NCBI GenBank assembly: GCA_902629495.1
Contig: CACORA010000036.1
Span: 1 to 17,515, forward strand
Direction of reading: 5' to 3'
Length of the DNA: 17,515 nucleotides
Source of the DNA: Planctomycetaceae bacterium
Lineage (GTDB): Bacteria > Planctomycetota > Planctomycetia > Pirellulales > UBA1268
The notes beneath the pieces are model-generated. The model did not search any database and was not told the DNA's origin. It was given only the letters and a program-made list of their open reading frames with translations. How positions within the stretch are numbered: position 1 is the first letter of the stretch; each line of letters starts with the position of its first letter. Below, in pieces: positions 1 to 8,511 of this stretch. A program made the position numbers and the translations under genes.

Positions 1-1
1 T

Positions 2-943
2 ATCGATCTGACTCCGGAGAGCGTAAGCAACATTTATGAAGAAGGTGGGACTATCCTTGGAACATCTCGCGGCAGTCAGGATCTTGATGAGATTGTTGAT
101 TGTCTCACTCGCATGAATATCAATGTCTTATTTGTTATTGGAGGCGATGGCACAATACGTGGTGCAATGGCTATTACAGAAGCTATTGCTTCACGCAACC
201 AAAATATTGCAGTCGTTGGAATCCCAAAAACAATCGATAATGATATTCCATATATTGATCAAAGCTTTGGTTTTCAAACTGCGTATACAGAAGCGACCCG
301 ATCAATTGATGCTGCGCACATTGAAGCGAAGGCTGCACCCAATGGTGTCGGTCTTGTAAAACTGATGGGTCGTCACTCCGGCTTTATTGCGTGCTACGCA
401 TCCCTTGCGGAACCAGATGCCAATTATGTACTGATCCCGGAAGTGCCCTTTATCCTCGAAGGCCCAGATGGCCTCCTTGAGCATCTTCTCCAGCGAGTCA
501 AGCGACGCGGACACGCGCTAGTGGTAGTTGCAGAAGGTGCTGGCCAAGATCTACTTTCCATGCGAGGAGATGGCGCTTCAATCGGTGTAGATGCCTCAGG
601 AAATCAAAAACTTGCTGACATTGGCCGCTTTCTTCGACATCGAATCCGGGATCATTTCAAGGCAGCCCATACAGAAGTCAATCTCAAGTATATTGATCCG
701 AGTTATATGATTCGGAGTGTGCCAGCAAACCCCCACGATAGCGTGTACTGTTTGAGGCTTGCTCAAAACGCGGTTCATGCTGCATTGGCTGGTCGAACAC
801 AGATGGTTGTTGGACGCTGGCATGGTCGCTATGTCCATATACCCATGCCGTTGGCTGTAAGCCAACGTAATCAGGTCGCCCCTGACGGCGATCTCTGGCT
901 GGCTGTCCTTGAAGCAACCGGTCAGCCACATTCCTTTGGATAA
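2..943 (+). CDS. pfkA: ATP-dependent 6-phosphofructokinase, plant/trypanosome-like type (5' truncated)
   Basis: Phosphorylates fructose 6-phosphate to fructose 1,6-bisphosphate in cytoplasmic glycolysis. The reading frame is open from base 2 with no stop, so the true start lies upstream of the window and the N-terminal part is missing. Visible motifs are GGDGT (nt 140-154, phosphate-donor loop), PKTIDND (nt 224-244, with the catalytic Asp of TIDND) and MGRHSGFIA (starting at nt 365, substrate-binding MGR). The stretches around LIPEVPF, AEGAGQ and YIDPSYMIR read like plant and trypanosome enzymes. Gly in GGDGT together with Lys in PKTIDND is the combination found in the atypical ATP-using branch; PPi-using enzymes normally have GGDDS. 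Donor specificity is therefore inferred, not shown. The stop is TAA at 941-943, and the next gene on the same strand follows after 104 nt. Confidence 0.93.
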   Translation: MDLTPESVSNIYEEGGTILGTSRGSQDLDEIVDCLTRMNINVLFVIGGDGTIRGAMAITEAIASRNQNIAVVGIPKTIDNDIPYIDQSFGFQTAYTEATRSIDAAHIEAKAAPNGVGLVKLMGRHSGFIACYASLAEPDANYVLIPEVPFILEGPDGLLEHLLQRVKRRGHALVVVAEGAGQDLLSMRGDGASIGVDASGNQKLADIGRFLRHRIRDHFKAAHTEVNLKYIDPSYMIRSVPANPHDSVYCLRLAQNAVHAALAGRTQMVVGRWHGRYVHIPMPLAVSQRNQVAPDGDLWLAVLEATGQPHSFG

Positions 944-1047
944 CGACTGTTTTTACCACCACACTTTTTTACCACGACACTGTAGAGGAAGCGTACAATT
1001 CACAGAGTCTTTGTGCGTTAGGCATTCGTTGAGAGGTTGGACACACC

Positions 1048-3336
1048 ATGCACTATCTGCTGCAAAATCAAACATGGCTCCACCCGCATGCCAATTATGT
1101 CGCCTGGTTTTGCCTGGCTGTCTCATTACATACAACCATTGTGCACGGCTCACCTTTTGACGAGCAGATTCAGCCCTTCTTGAAAGCGTACTGTTTTGAT
1201 TGCCATGAAGGTGATCAAGCTGAGGCCGGAATTACTTTGAATACCTATATGGAATCAGATGCAAAAACGATCAATCGTGATGCGTGGCTCCGTGTACTTC
1301 GCCAGGTTGAAGGCAAAGCGATGCCTCCAGCCGATGCTGATCAACCAACAGAAGACGAAATTGAGACACTCCTTGCATGGATTCAAGACTTTGCGCTAAA
1401 ACCAGACTGCTCAGGAGAAGAGCGACCAGGCCGAGTAACGATTCGACGATTGAATCGTGAAGAATACAACAATACTGTTCAGGATCTCTTTCAGATTACC
1501 ATCCGTCCTGCAGATGTATTTCCCTCCGATGACATTGGCTTTGGTTTTGATACTGTTGGAGATGTTCTGACCATCCCTCCTGTACTCCTTGAACGATACA
1601 TTGATGCAGCGGACCAGGTTGCACGTGCAGCCATCGCGAGTACTGACATTGATGCGTCACCACGCATCCCCCTGCCGGGCGGCGTACTCGCATCTCGGGG
1701 AGATATCGACCGTGACTTCACGATCGACAAGAAAGGACAATACGTCATCCGCATTACTGCCTGGGGCGATCAAGCAGGGCCGGAGCCTCCGTTAATGACC
1801 ATTTCACTCGATGGACGTCAAAAACGAAAAACGGATGTGCCAAATGAACGAGGGTCGCCTGTTGATCATGAAATCCGCACCCAGCTTGATGCTGGCACCC
1901 ATACCGTCCGAGTGAACTTCAGTAATGATTTTTACGACAAGTCACTCAAAAAAAATCGAGACCGTAATCTTCACGTTGGAAGCATAAGCATTCATGGTCC
2001 TATTGGTGTTCTCCCTGAACAGGTTCCACTTTTTCACTCACATTTTTTTGAGGAGCCCATTCCTGCATCGGCTGATGAGCATGAACAAGCTGATATGTTC
2101 AAGAAACTCATAAAGCCTTTTGCGTCCCGCGCCTTTCGTCGGTGGGCCACAGAAGATGAATTAGAGGAGCTTGCGATTGTTTTTCTCGCTGCACGAGATC
2201 GTGGAGAGACAATCGAACGGGCAGCACAAATGTCGATTGCAGCCATGCTTGTTTCACCATCATTTCTCTTTCGAATTGAAGAAAGTGCAGCACCCGGCCA
2301 GATTCGTTCTCTTAACGATTTTGAGATTGCTTCCCGCCTGTCTTATTTTCTGTGGAGTAGTTTACCAGACGACACGCTTTTTCGAGCTGCTGTGCGAGGT
2401 GAGTTGCATACAACAGAGCAAATCATTAGTCAGGCCCTCCGCATGCTTCAAAGCCCAAAAGTCAATGCGCTTGCAAAGAACTTTGCAGGACAATGGCTTG
2501 GCCTTCGAACACTCGATGAGCGGACCCCAGACCTCAAGCGATTTCCATCGTTTGACTCAGATCTTCGGACAGCAATGACACAAGAGACTGAATTATTTTT
2601 TCAGCATATTGTGCAGAACGATCGAAGCATTATGGATTGTCTCACGGCAGATTACACATTTGTTAATGAGACCCTTGCAAGACATTACAACATGTCTGGT
2701 ATTGATGGAACGTCCTTCCAGAAAACGTCTCTTGATTCGAGTCAACGTGGTGGCCTGCTCGGACATGCAAGTATTCTTACTGTGACCAGCAATCCCACAC
2801 GGACAAGCCCGGTAAAACGAGGCAAATGGATCTTGGAAAATTTGTTTAATGCCCCACCACCCGAACCTCCACCAGACGTACCGCAATTAGCCGAAGCAAA
2901 TGATGGCCCTATGACGGGTACACTTCGACAAATGATGGAACAGCATCGAGCAGATCCAAACTGTGCATCATGTCATAAACTTATGGATCCCCTCGGCTTT
3001 GGATTAGAAAACTATAATGCTATTGGAGCATGGCGGGAGACCGACGAAGACCTTGCTATCGATGCCTCTGGGGAACTTCCTGATGGACGATCCTTCAGCG
3101 GCCCTGCTGAACTCAGATCCATTATTCTCGAGAAAAAAGATGAATTTCGGCGATGTTTTATTGAAAAAATGATGACCTACGGCCTTGGAAGGGGTTTGGA
3201 GTATTATGACGCTTGTGCTGTAGAACGCATTGCTGCAGCATCAGCGGCAGCCGATGATAGAATATCGGTTATTATTGCCGAGTTAGTATCGAGTCCCGCG
3301 TTTCGACAACGTGAATCAGGAGTTGATGCACCATGA
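1048..3336 (+). CDS. DUF1592-class planctomycete cytochrome-like protein (PSCyt1-PSD3-CBM-like-PSD5-PSD4-PSCyt3-PSD2)
   Basis: A 762-residue exported multidomain protein of unknown biochemical function, a hallmark of planctomycetes. An N-terminal Sec-like signal with a hydrophobic core at about residues 17-33 precedes a PSCyt1 domain whose CFDCH (49-53) fits a CxxCH c-type heme site. By recalled family order it continues with PSD3/DUF1587 (about 129-193), a beta-rich insert (about 220-320), PSD5/DUF1595 (about 344-405), PSD4/DUF1592 (about 419-546), PSCyt3/DUF1588 with a second CxxCH (CASCH, 639-643) and PSD2/DUF1585 (about 682-755). The insert resembles a CBM60-like xylan-binding module (GTHTVRVNFSNDFYD, then DRNLHV). 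The ATG has GAGAGG at 1031-1036, 11 nt upstream. Its TGA overlaps the ATG of the downstream DUF1552 gene. Heme attachment is inferred from the motifs only; a role in extracytoplasmic polysaccharide or electron transfer is conjecture. Confidence 0.92.
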   Translation: MHYLLQNQTWLHPHANYVAWFCLAVSLHTTIVHGSPFDEQIQPFLKAYCFDCHEGDQAEAGITLNTYMESDAKTINRDAWLRVLRQVEGKAMPPADADQPTEDEIETLLAWIQDFALKPDCSGEERPGRVTIRRLNREEYNNTVQDLFQITIRPADVFPSDDIGFGFDTVGDVLTIPPVLLERYIDAADQVARAAIASTDIDASPRIPLPGGVLASRGDIDRDFTIDKKGQYVIRITAWGDQAGPEPPLMTISLDGRQKRKTDVPNERGSPVDHEIRTQLDAGTHTVRVNFSNDFYDKSLKKNRDRNLHVGSISIHGPIGVLPEQVPLFHSHFFEEPIPASADEHEQADMFKKLIKPFASRAFRRWATEDELEELAIVFLAARDRGETIERAAQMSIAAMLVSPSFLFRIEESAAPGQIRSLNDFEIASRLSYFLWSSLPDDTLFRAAVRGELHTTEQIISQALRMLQSPKVNALAKNFAGQWLGLRTLDERTPDLKRFPSFDSDLRTAMTQETELFFQHIVQNDRSIMDCLTADYTFVNETLARHYNMSGIDGTSFQKTSLDSSQRGGLLGHASILTVTSNPTRTSPVKRGKWILENLFNAPPPEPPPDVPQLAEANDGPMTGTLRQMMEQHRADPNCASCHKLMDPLGFGLENYNAIGAWRETDEDLAIDASGELPDGRSFSGPAELRSIILEKKDEFRRCFIEKMMTYGLGRGLEYYDACAVERIAAASAAADDRISVIIAELVSSPAFRQRESGVDAP

Positions 3337-4676
3337 AACACCATCTCTCTCGCCGAACAGTTCTTCGTGGCTTGGGCACCAGTATCGCACTGCCATTCCT
3401 CGAAGCCATGCAGCCGAAGTCATCAATGGCATTAGCTCGTCCAATAACGAGCAAACCACCAGTGCGCATGGCTTTTTTGTATGTTCCCAATGGCATTCAC
3501 ATGCCAGCATGGACACCAGAGCGTGAAGGAACACTGACTACACTCCCATCAACATTGCAACCTCTTGCCTCGCTACGCTCTGATTTCAGTATTCTGACTG
3601 GTTTGGGTCAAAATAAAGCAAATTCCAATGGTGATGGTCCGGGTGACCATGCTCGAGCCATGGCAACCTTTCTTACTGGAATGCAAGCACGAAAAACTGA
3701 TGGTGCTGATATCAAAGCTGGCATATCAGTCGACCAGATTGCCGCAGCCAGCCTCGGAACGCGAACTCGATTTCCATCCTTAGAGATTGGTGCTGATTTG
3801 GGCAAAACGTCCGGCTCGTGTGATTCTGGGTACAGTTGCGTGTACTCATCAACCATCTCATGGCGAAACGATAAGCAACCTCTTCCCAAAGATAACGATC
3901 CACGGGTGATTTTTGAGCGACTCTTTGAAAACGGGCGGCCTGGTGAGTCAGTCGCAGCGCGTGCGAAGCGTGATCGATTCAGTCGCAGTATTCTCGATTT
4001 TGCCATTGAAAATGCTCGTTCGCTGGAACGCAAACTTGGTGTGGCTGACCGTCATAAACTAGACGAATACTTGACAAGCGTTCGTGAAGTAGAACAGCGA
4101 ATCGGTGCAGCTGGAAAAAAAGAGCGGAGCGATACCGTTAAGATGAAAAAGCCAGATGGTATTCCGGATGATTATTCAGAGCACCTTCTGCTTCTCGCTG
4201 ATCTGCTGTTTCTTGCATTTCAAACCGACTCAACACGTGTGGCGACATTCGTTTTTGCTAATGAGGGTAGCGGCCGGAGCTATCCAAGTATTGATGTGCC
4301 AGAGGGACACCATAGCCTCTCCCATCACCGGAATGACCCGAACAAACAATCCAAACTTGCAAAAATTAACATGTTCCACACCAAACACCTTGCCCACTTA
4401 CTCACCCGGCTCAAGAACACTAAAGAAGGTGACCAATCACTTCTTGAAAACAGTATGATTGTCTATGGTGGGTGTATTGGCGATGGCAATCGACATGATC
4501 ACGAAAACCTTCCTATCATGCTTGCTGGACACGGCGGGGGCGCTCTCAAGCCAGGGCGACATGTGACGTACACACCAAAGACACCGTTGATGGATCTCTA
4601 CGGCTCACTGCTTGATACAGCCGGTGTCAAGACTGCCCCCTACGCTCAAGTCAGTGGTCGGCTTGAAAATATCTAA
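3333..4676 (+). CDS. DUF1552 (HXXSHH) family protein with Tat signal
   Basis: A 447-residue protein of the DUF1552 family, regularly found next to DUF1592-class proteins in planctomycetes; its biochemical activity is not established. The N-terminus carries a twin-arginine signal (SRRTVLRGLG, Arg7-Arg8, followed by a short hydrophobic run to about residue 24), so it is probably exported folded, perhaps with a cofactor. The family motif HxxSHH is at residues 327-332 (HSLSHH). A second histidine-rich cluster (RHDHENLP, His388 and His390) is followed by AGHGGG (398-403). These could be metal ligands, which is inference. The ATG overlaps the upstream stop as ATGA, with AGGAG at 3318-3322 ten nt before it, indicating translational coupling. 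Full family length; no sign of damage. Confidence 0.93.
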   Translation: MKHHLSRRTVLRGLGTSIALPFLEAMQPKSSMALARPITSKPPVRMAFLYVPNGIHMPAWTPEREGTLTTLPSTLQPLASLRSDFSILTGLGQNKANSNGDGPGDHARAMATFLTGMQARKTDGADIKAGISVDQIAAASLGTRTRFPSLEIGADLGKTSGSCDSGYSCVYSSTISWRNDKQPLPKDNDPRVIFERLFENGRPGESVAARAKRDRFSRSILDFAIENARSLERKLGVADRHKLDEYLTSVREVEQRIGAAGKKERSDTVKMKKPDGIPDDYSEHLLLLADLLFLAFQTDSTRVATFVFANEGSGRSYPSIDVPEGHHSLSHHRNDPNKQSKLAKINMFHTKHLAHLLTRLKNTKEGDQSLLENSMIVYGGCIGDGNRHDHENLPIMLAGHGGGALKPGRHVTYTPKTPLMDLYGSLLDTAGVKTAPYAQVSGRLENI

Positions 4677-4723
4677 CACAGATCAATTTTAATGAGACCA
4701 CACCAGTAGCTGAAAGAATCGAC

Positions 4724-5767
4724 ATGAAATGTCTGCTTTGGACTGCAAGCATTGTCAACGCGCTGTTTGTATTCCACCATCATGATAGCGTTGCTCAAAT
4801 CCTAGACCGTCAGCCTCAGCGATATCATCTCCAGACACGCGCAAGTGAACTTGATCGGCGAGCGAAGCCTCACCCGGCTATCAATTTTATTTTTGATAAG
4901 GATGGAACACCTCAAGACGTTGAGCATGCGTCCGTTGACACGCGTGTCCCGCTGAAGGGGCGACTTGTTGTCTGGCTAATGGGCTACAACGATGAACTTT
5001 TTCAAACCCTCAACTCGTACGGGCTCCATACAATCCAACCACATTATGCGAACAAGTGGTTTAGCATCCTGAAACCACGAGATCGAATGGATCGTGGAAA
5101 TGTTCGGCTTGAGGCGGCGACGGGTAAAGATGTGAGTGACCAAATTGATATCCCAAAACCAGATTCGATGATGGAACGAACCCGAGCGATGCTTCTCTGG
5201 CTTTCACATACTCACCCACAAGGTCAGTGGAAACAGTTTCTCTCTTCTGACGGATATTCTGTTCGCTGGGGAAAGGTGATTATTGCTGGATCATCTCATG
5301 GCTCAACAACAGCTGCACGATTTGCAAAAGAGATCCGTGTCGATCGTGTCGTGATGCTATGCGGACCTCGAGACCAGGATCAGGACTGGCAGTCACTCCC
5401 ATCGACAACACCTCCTGAACGTTTTTTCGGATTTTCACATGTTCTCGACACTGGCTGGTCTGGGGACCACTATTGTCGTTCATGGGAATTGCTCGGCATG
5501 CATGCCTTCGGCCCAATTGTGAACGTCGATAATTCGGTGCCACCCTACGAAAATACTCGTCGACTCGTGTCAGCAGCAAACGTCAACGATGACGTTAAGC
5601 GTGCCCATTCAGCAGTGCAACCGGGTCGGAATTCTCCAAAGGATCGTGAGGGGCGTTCGCTCTATGCACCTGTGTGGGAGTATCTTTTTACGCACCCAGT
5701 CAATGAGACAGGCGACGCAGACACTCAGGATCCTGACTGTCTTCAGGAGCATCCGCTCGGCAAATGA
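4724..5767 (+). CDS. Secreted alpha/beta-hydrolase-like protein
   Basis: A 347-residue protein with an apparent Sec signal (hydrophobic residues about 3-17, possible cleavage after SVA or SVAQ near residue 25). The motif GSSHG (189-193) after a beta-strand-like VIIA fits the nucleophile elbow GxSxG of alpha/beta hydrolases, with Ser191 as candidate nucleophile. Asp242 or Asp248 and His295 (RAHSAV) are candidates for the rest of the triad, by position only. The N-terminal half has a conserved-looking LVVWLMGYN ... IQPHYANKWFS region. It resembles proteins annotated in planctomycetes as BPSS1187-like; that is recollection. It starts 47 nt after the DUF1552 stop on the same strand with only a weak GAAAG ribosome site at 4712-4716, so co-transcription is likely. 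Substrate unknown; an esterase is the simplest guess. Confidence 0.8.
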   Translation: MKCLLWTASIVNALFVFHHHDSVAQILDRQPQRYHLQTRASELDRRAKPHPAINFIFDKDGTPQDVEHASVDTRVPLKGRLVVWLMGYNDELFQTLNSYGLHTIQPHYANKWFSILKPRDRMDRGNVRLEAATGKDVSDQIDIPKPDSMMERTRAMLLWLSHTHPQGQWKQFLSSDGYSVRWGKVIIAGSSHGSTTAARFAKEIRVDRVVMLCGPRDQDQDWQSLPSTTPPERFFGFSHVLDTGWSGDHYCRSWELLGMHAFGPIVNVDNSVPPYENTRRLVSAANVNDDVKRAHSAVQPGRNSPKDREGRSLYAPVWEYLFTHPVNETGDADTQDPDCLQEHPLGK

Positions 5768-5869
5768 CTATCACACAAACAAGCCTCCAGTGCACCAGAC
5801 CCGTCGATGTGTGCCGTACTGACCAGGCATACGTTACCGTACACTAAATCGAATGGTGAATAAGCAATA

Positions 5870-8041
5870 TCAACGTGATTGATCCTTTGAGCTCTCTTGC
5901 TGCCAAATGGACATGAGTTCATGAGCCTCCAATGACACAAGTTGTGCATCACCACCAAAAGCCCTCACAGATATTTCACCGGCATGCTGCTTCACTGGGC
6001 CGTTTCCACTAATACACACTCGGCCGTCGTTTCCAACAATCTCTGTTAGCGAGCGGTCGGCCAGCACCTGAATACGAATGCAGCCATCAACCGGCTTGAG
6101 GGGCGCGTCGTTGAGCGTCTGAGACTCTACGTCGTACCGGATGCTTCTGCCCAGCATGCTGATTTCAATTGCCGTCGCTGCGCCAATTTTGACCTTCAGC
6201 CGAACATCCAGTAGATCACTTTCAACGGGCAGCGTGACCGGTTTGTCTGCAATCAGCTTCAGCGACTTGACCTCGTTGGTCTTCACTCGCAGTTGTTCGA
6301 TCTCTTTGATCGGTTCAGCAAACATACGAATACCGTCATCCGTTGTCCGCAAAGTCAACTGATGGGGAAAACTGAAGTGCTGATTGTACGGGCCAGGCGA
6401 AGGAATTCGTAGCCAGCCCATCTGAATCTTACGTCCGTCCGGTGTATTCTCAAATGTTTGAGAGGCGTAGTATGGCCCCCAATGAACCTGATGTTTGCCT
6501 TCATGTTCCGGCGTGAATGTCTTCCCGTCAAACAGACCGATGGCATACTTTGCATCCGCTGCAAACACAACCCAACGACTATTTTTCTTATGACCATTGA
6601 CAGGAAGTTTGAACAGTTCCGTACATTCGAAATAGCCAGGAAGATGGCTTTGCTCAGTCCAATTCTTAAGATTCGTTGACGTGTAGAGCGCAGCATTGCG
6701 TTTGTAATCCGGATGCTCGTCAAAGACGATCATCACCCAGTGCCCACCAAGCATCTTTGCCTTTTCATTCAACGGCTCATCGGTATCGTTATACGAATAC
6801 CAGATGACTTTTGGATCGCGGCCCTTGTGCTTAACGACAGGATTTTCTTCATACCACTTAAACGTCTTGCCGCCATCGATGCTATAGGCGATGGACTCAC
6901 CAGCTCCAGTGTCTGTCAGGAAGGCAACCAAGGCATGTGCGCCCCAACCAGCAGTGTTGTGCGTGTCAACAATCGCTCCACCAGAAAAGCAGGCGCCTAC
7001 GGCCATCGTTTTTGGAAACAACTTGTTGGGCTGCTGTTCCCAGTGGAGTAAATCCTTGCTGGTCGCGTGGCCCCACGTCATGTTCCCCCATGGCAAAGCA
7101 ACAGGGTTGTGCTGAAAAAAGAGGTTCCACGTCCCATCGTAATACACCATTCCGTTTGGATCGTTGTTCCAACCCACCTTCTGAGTGAAGTGAAACTGAG
7201 GCCGGTGTGGCTCTTTGTAGAAACCGCCTTCTCCAGGAATAATGTCAGACTGCTTCACCAGCGCAAAGCCTTCCTCAGTAACATTACTGGCAACAACGCG
7301 AGCCGTCTGTCCGTTGTAGGAACCGATCGAAAAAAAAGCGAACCAGTCCGTCGTATTGTCTCCAGTCGCGATGTTCAGGCCATAGCGACGGACTTCCTTA
7401 TCATCAATAAACAGTTGGATCTCGCCCTTCGGTTTTCCTTTGTTCTGAATTGGAATAACGAGATAGCTCTGCTGGACAGTGAATGACTTTTCTCGCCGCG
7501 CGAGTTCCGGCAGTGTCGGTCTGGAGTCAGACTGTACGATCTGGTCCACATTGATATGTCCCCAACCCCCAGTTGCGGCATCAACAATCTGAAACACGAC
7601 AGCCTTACCAAACAGATTACGAACGTCCAAGAACGCAAGTTCGAGTTCCTCACTGCCACCCGGCCGTGTATTGCCTCCACTAGCCGTATGGACGACGCTG
7701 CCATCGACAAGCAGATTCATACAGGTCTTACCAGCATGCCCTCCCCCACCGATTAGAAACGTCACATAGTTCCGCTCAATTTTAATCGGTGGAGACGTCA
7801 ACGTGCCAGTACTACGATCACCTCTCAAGAACGAATTAACGAGTCCCTTGCCTTTGTAGCCACTGACGTGCATCTGCCCCGGCAGTGTACCGTTCGCAGG
7901 TCCCGTGCCGAACGCTTCACCTTCAGCTTTCCACTTGCCATAGGTTTGGCCTTCAAAGTCAGCCACGAGGATATCATCATTTGCTTTTACGCCACCCATC
8001 ATGGACAGCATGAGAAAAACAGACCGACACAACTGTTTCAT
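5870..8041 (-). CDS. Secreted GH32 fructan hydrolase (levanase/inulinase/invertase-type) with N-terminal modules
   Basis: A 723-residue exported glycoside hydrolase family 32 enzyme expected to cleave beta-fructosidic bonds in levan, inulin or sucrose. The signal peptide is about residues 1-20, with likely cleavage after VKA. Residues about 25-168 form a beta-rich module of the kind seen in front of planctomycete GH32 enzymes. Residues about 185-265 look like DUF4980, a domain known before levanases. The catalytic propeller (about 280-560) shows all three GH32 carboxylates: WNNDPNG with nucleophile Asp294, RDP with Asp409, and FEC with acid/base Glu472. The C-terminal beta-sandwich ends at about 710. 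The ATG is well supported by AGGAG (plus-strand CTCCT at 8050-8054) at 8-nt spacing. It is convergent with the hydrolase gene and divergent from the small-protein gene. Exact fructan specificity cannot be read from sequence. Confidence 0.95.
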   Translation of the reverse strand: MKQLCRSVFLMLSMMGGVKANDDILVADFEGQTYGKWKAEGEAFGTGPANGTLPGQMHVSGYKGKGLVNSFLRGDRSTGTLTSPPIKIERNYVTFLIGGGGHAGKTCMNLLVDGSVVHTASGGNTRPGGSEELELAFLDVRNLFGKAVVFQIVDAATGGWGHINVDQIVQSDSRPTLPELARREKSFTVQQSYLVIPIQNKGKPKGEIQLFIDDKEVRRYGLNIATGDNTTDWFAFFSIGSYNGQTARVVASNVTEEGFALVKQSDIIPGEGGFYKEPHRPQFHFTQKVGWNNDPNGMVYYDGTWNLFFQHNPVALPWGNMTWGHATSKDLLHWEQQPNKLFPKTMAVGACFSGGAIVDTHNTAGWGAHALVAFLTDTGAGESIAYSIDGGKTFKWYEENPVVKHKGRDPKVIWYSYNDTDEPLNEKAKMLGGHWVMIVFDEHPDYKRNAALYTSTNLKNWTEQSHLPGYFECTELFKLPVNGHKKNSRWVVFAADAKYAIGLFDGKTFTPEHEGKHQVHWGPYYASQTFENTPDGRKIQMGWLRIPSPGPYNQHFSFPHQLTLRTTDDGIRMFAEPIKEIEQLRVKTNEVKSLKLIADKPVTLPVESDLLDVRLKVKIGAATAIEISMLGRSIRYDVESQTLNDAPLKPVDGCIRIQVLADRSLTEIVGNDGRVCISGNGPVKQHAGEISVRAFGGDAQLVSLEAHELMSIWQQESSKDQSR

Positions 8042-8173
8042 CTACTCTACTCCTGTATTGCTACATGCATTCTGTGTGCATCCCCTGATGTGCGTTGTCT
8101 GTTTATCCAAAGAGTTCAGGGAGACTATCGATTAATAGACCGCATGCACCTTGAATATTCAACGCATCTATCT

Positions 8174-8203
8174 ATCACATCTATTTGGGCTGTCGGATGT
8201 GAT
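8174..8203. promoter_or_regulatory. Inverted repeat ATCACATC-N14-GATGTGAT, possible operator
   Basis: Perfect 8-bp arms at 8174-8181 and 8196-8203 around a 14-nt spacer, 133 bp upstream of the GH32 start. The core ATCACAT recurs at 8258-8264 and, reversed, at 8512-8518. Two-fold symmetry plus recurrence suggests a binding site for a dimeric regulator. The arms are in the opposite order to the CRP-type TGTGA-N6-TCACA arrangement, so it is not a plain CRP site. A weak RNA hairpin is the alternative. Confidence 0.3.
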
Positions 8204-8259
8204 GCCAAGCCACGATTAATAACAAACTTTCTCGCTGACGCCGACTCATTTCTCTTCAT

Positions 8260-8292
8260 CACATGAAAAAGCTCCGCCATCTTTTTCATGTG
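8260..8292. repeat. Perfect 12-bp inverted repeat with 9-nt spacer
   Basis: The left arm CACATGAAAAAG (8260-8271) and right arm CTTTTTCATGTG (8281-8292) are exact reverse complements around CTCCGCCAT (8272-8280). As RNA it would form a stable stem-loop on either strand, but it lacks a terminator-like U-run after the stem. It lies 218 bp upstream of the GH32 start and about 250 bp upstream of the candidate promoter of the small gene, in a divergent region. An operator, a small-RNA hairpin or a remnant of a mobile repeat are all possible. Confidence 0.7.
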
Positions 8293-8511
8293 CCCATTGG
8301 CACTTGTGCAATGATGCGAAGAAAACCATCACTGACTCCCTCTATTTTCATTGGCAACGCCACAACACCTGATCCATTTCGTGGCCGACACTCCACACAC
8401 CGTGCGCACAAAACCAGTCACTCCCGCACATGCAACCAGTCATGAAAATCACACTCCTTAGGCGTCACAATAAACACTTCTTCATTGCTCTAAAAAAAAC
8501 CAAACGCCCAC

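Noticed and set aside
950..975. Direct repeat TTTTTACCAC, 16 nt apart, after the phosphofructokinase gene
   Set aside because: Short T-rich repeat of only two copies; chance or slippage is sufficient. No terminator stem accompanies it.
5589..5822. 77-codon plus-strand open frame overlapping the alpha/beta-hydrolase 3' end
   Set aside because: Out-of-frame shadow of the hydrolase gene with no ribosome site or domain features.
7067..7486. 139-codon plus-strand open frame
   Set aside because: Antisense shadow of the GH32 gene, which is supported by all three catalytic motifs.
8412..8442. Direct repeat AACCAGTCA, 22 nt apart
   Set aside because: Two 9-nt copies without further spacing pattern; no evidence of a CRISPR or iteron array.
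8263..8445. 60-codon open frame on the plus strand in the divergent intergenic region
   Set aside because: It begins inside the 12-bp inverted repeat, has no ribosome site, no export signal and a low-complexity His/Ser/Thr/Arg-rich product typical of chance translation.
8492..8499. A8 tract, a T-run on the minus strand
   Set aside because: No stem precedes it on the minus strand and no minus-strand gene ends nearby, so it is not a terminator.
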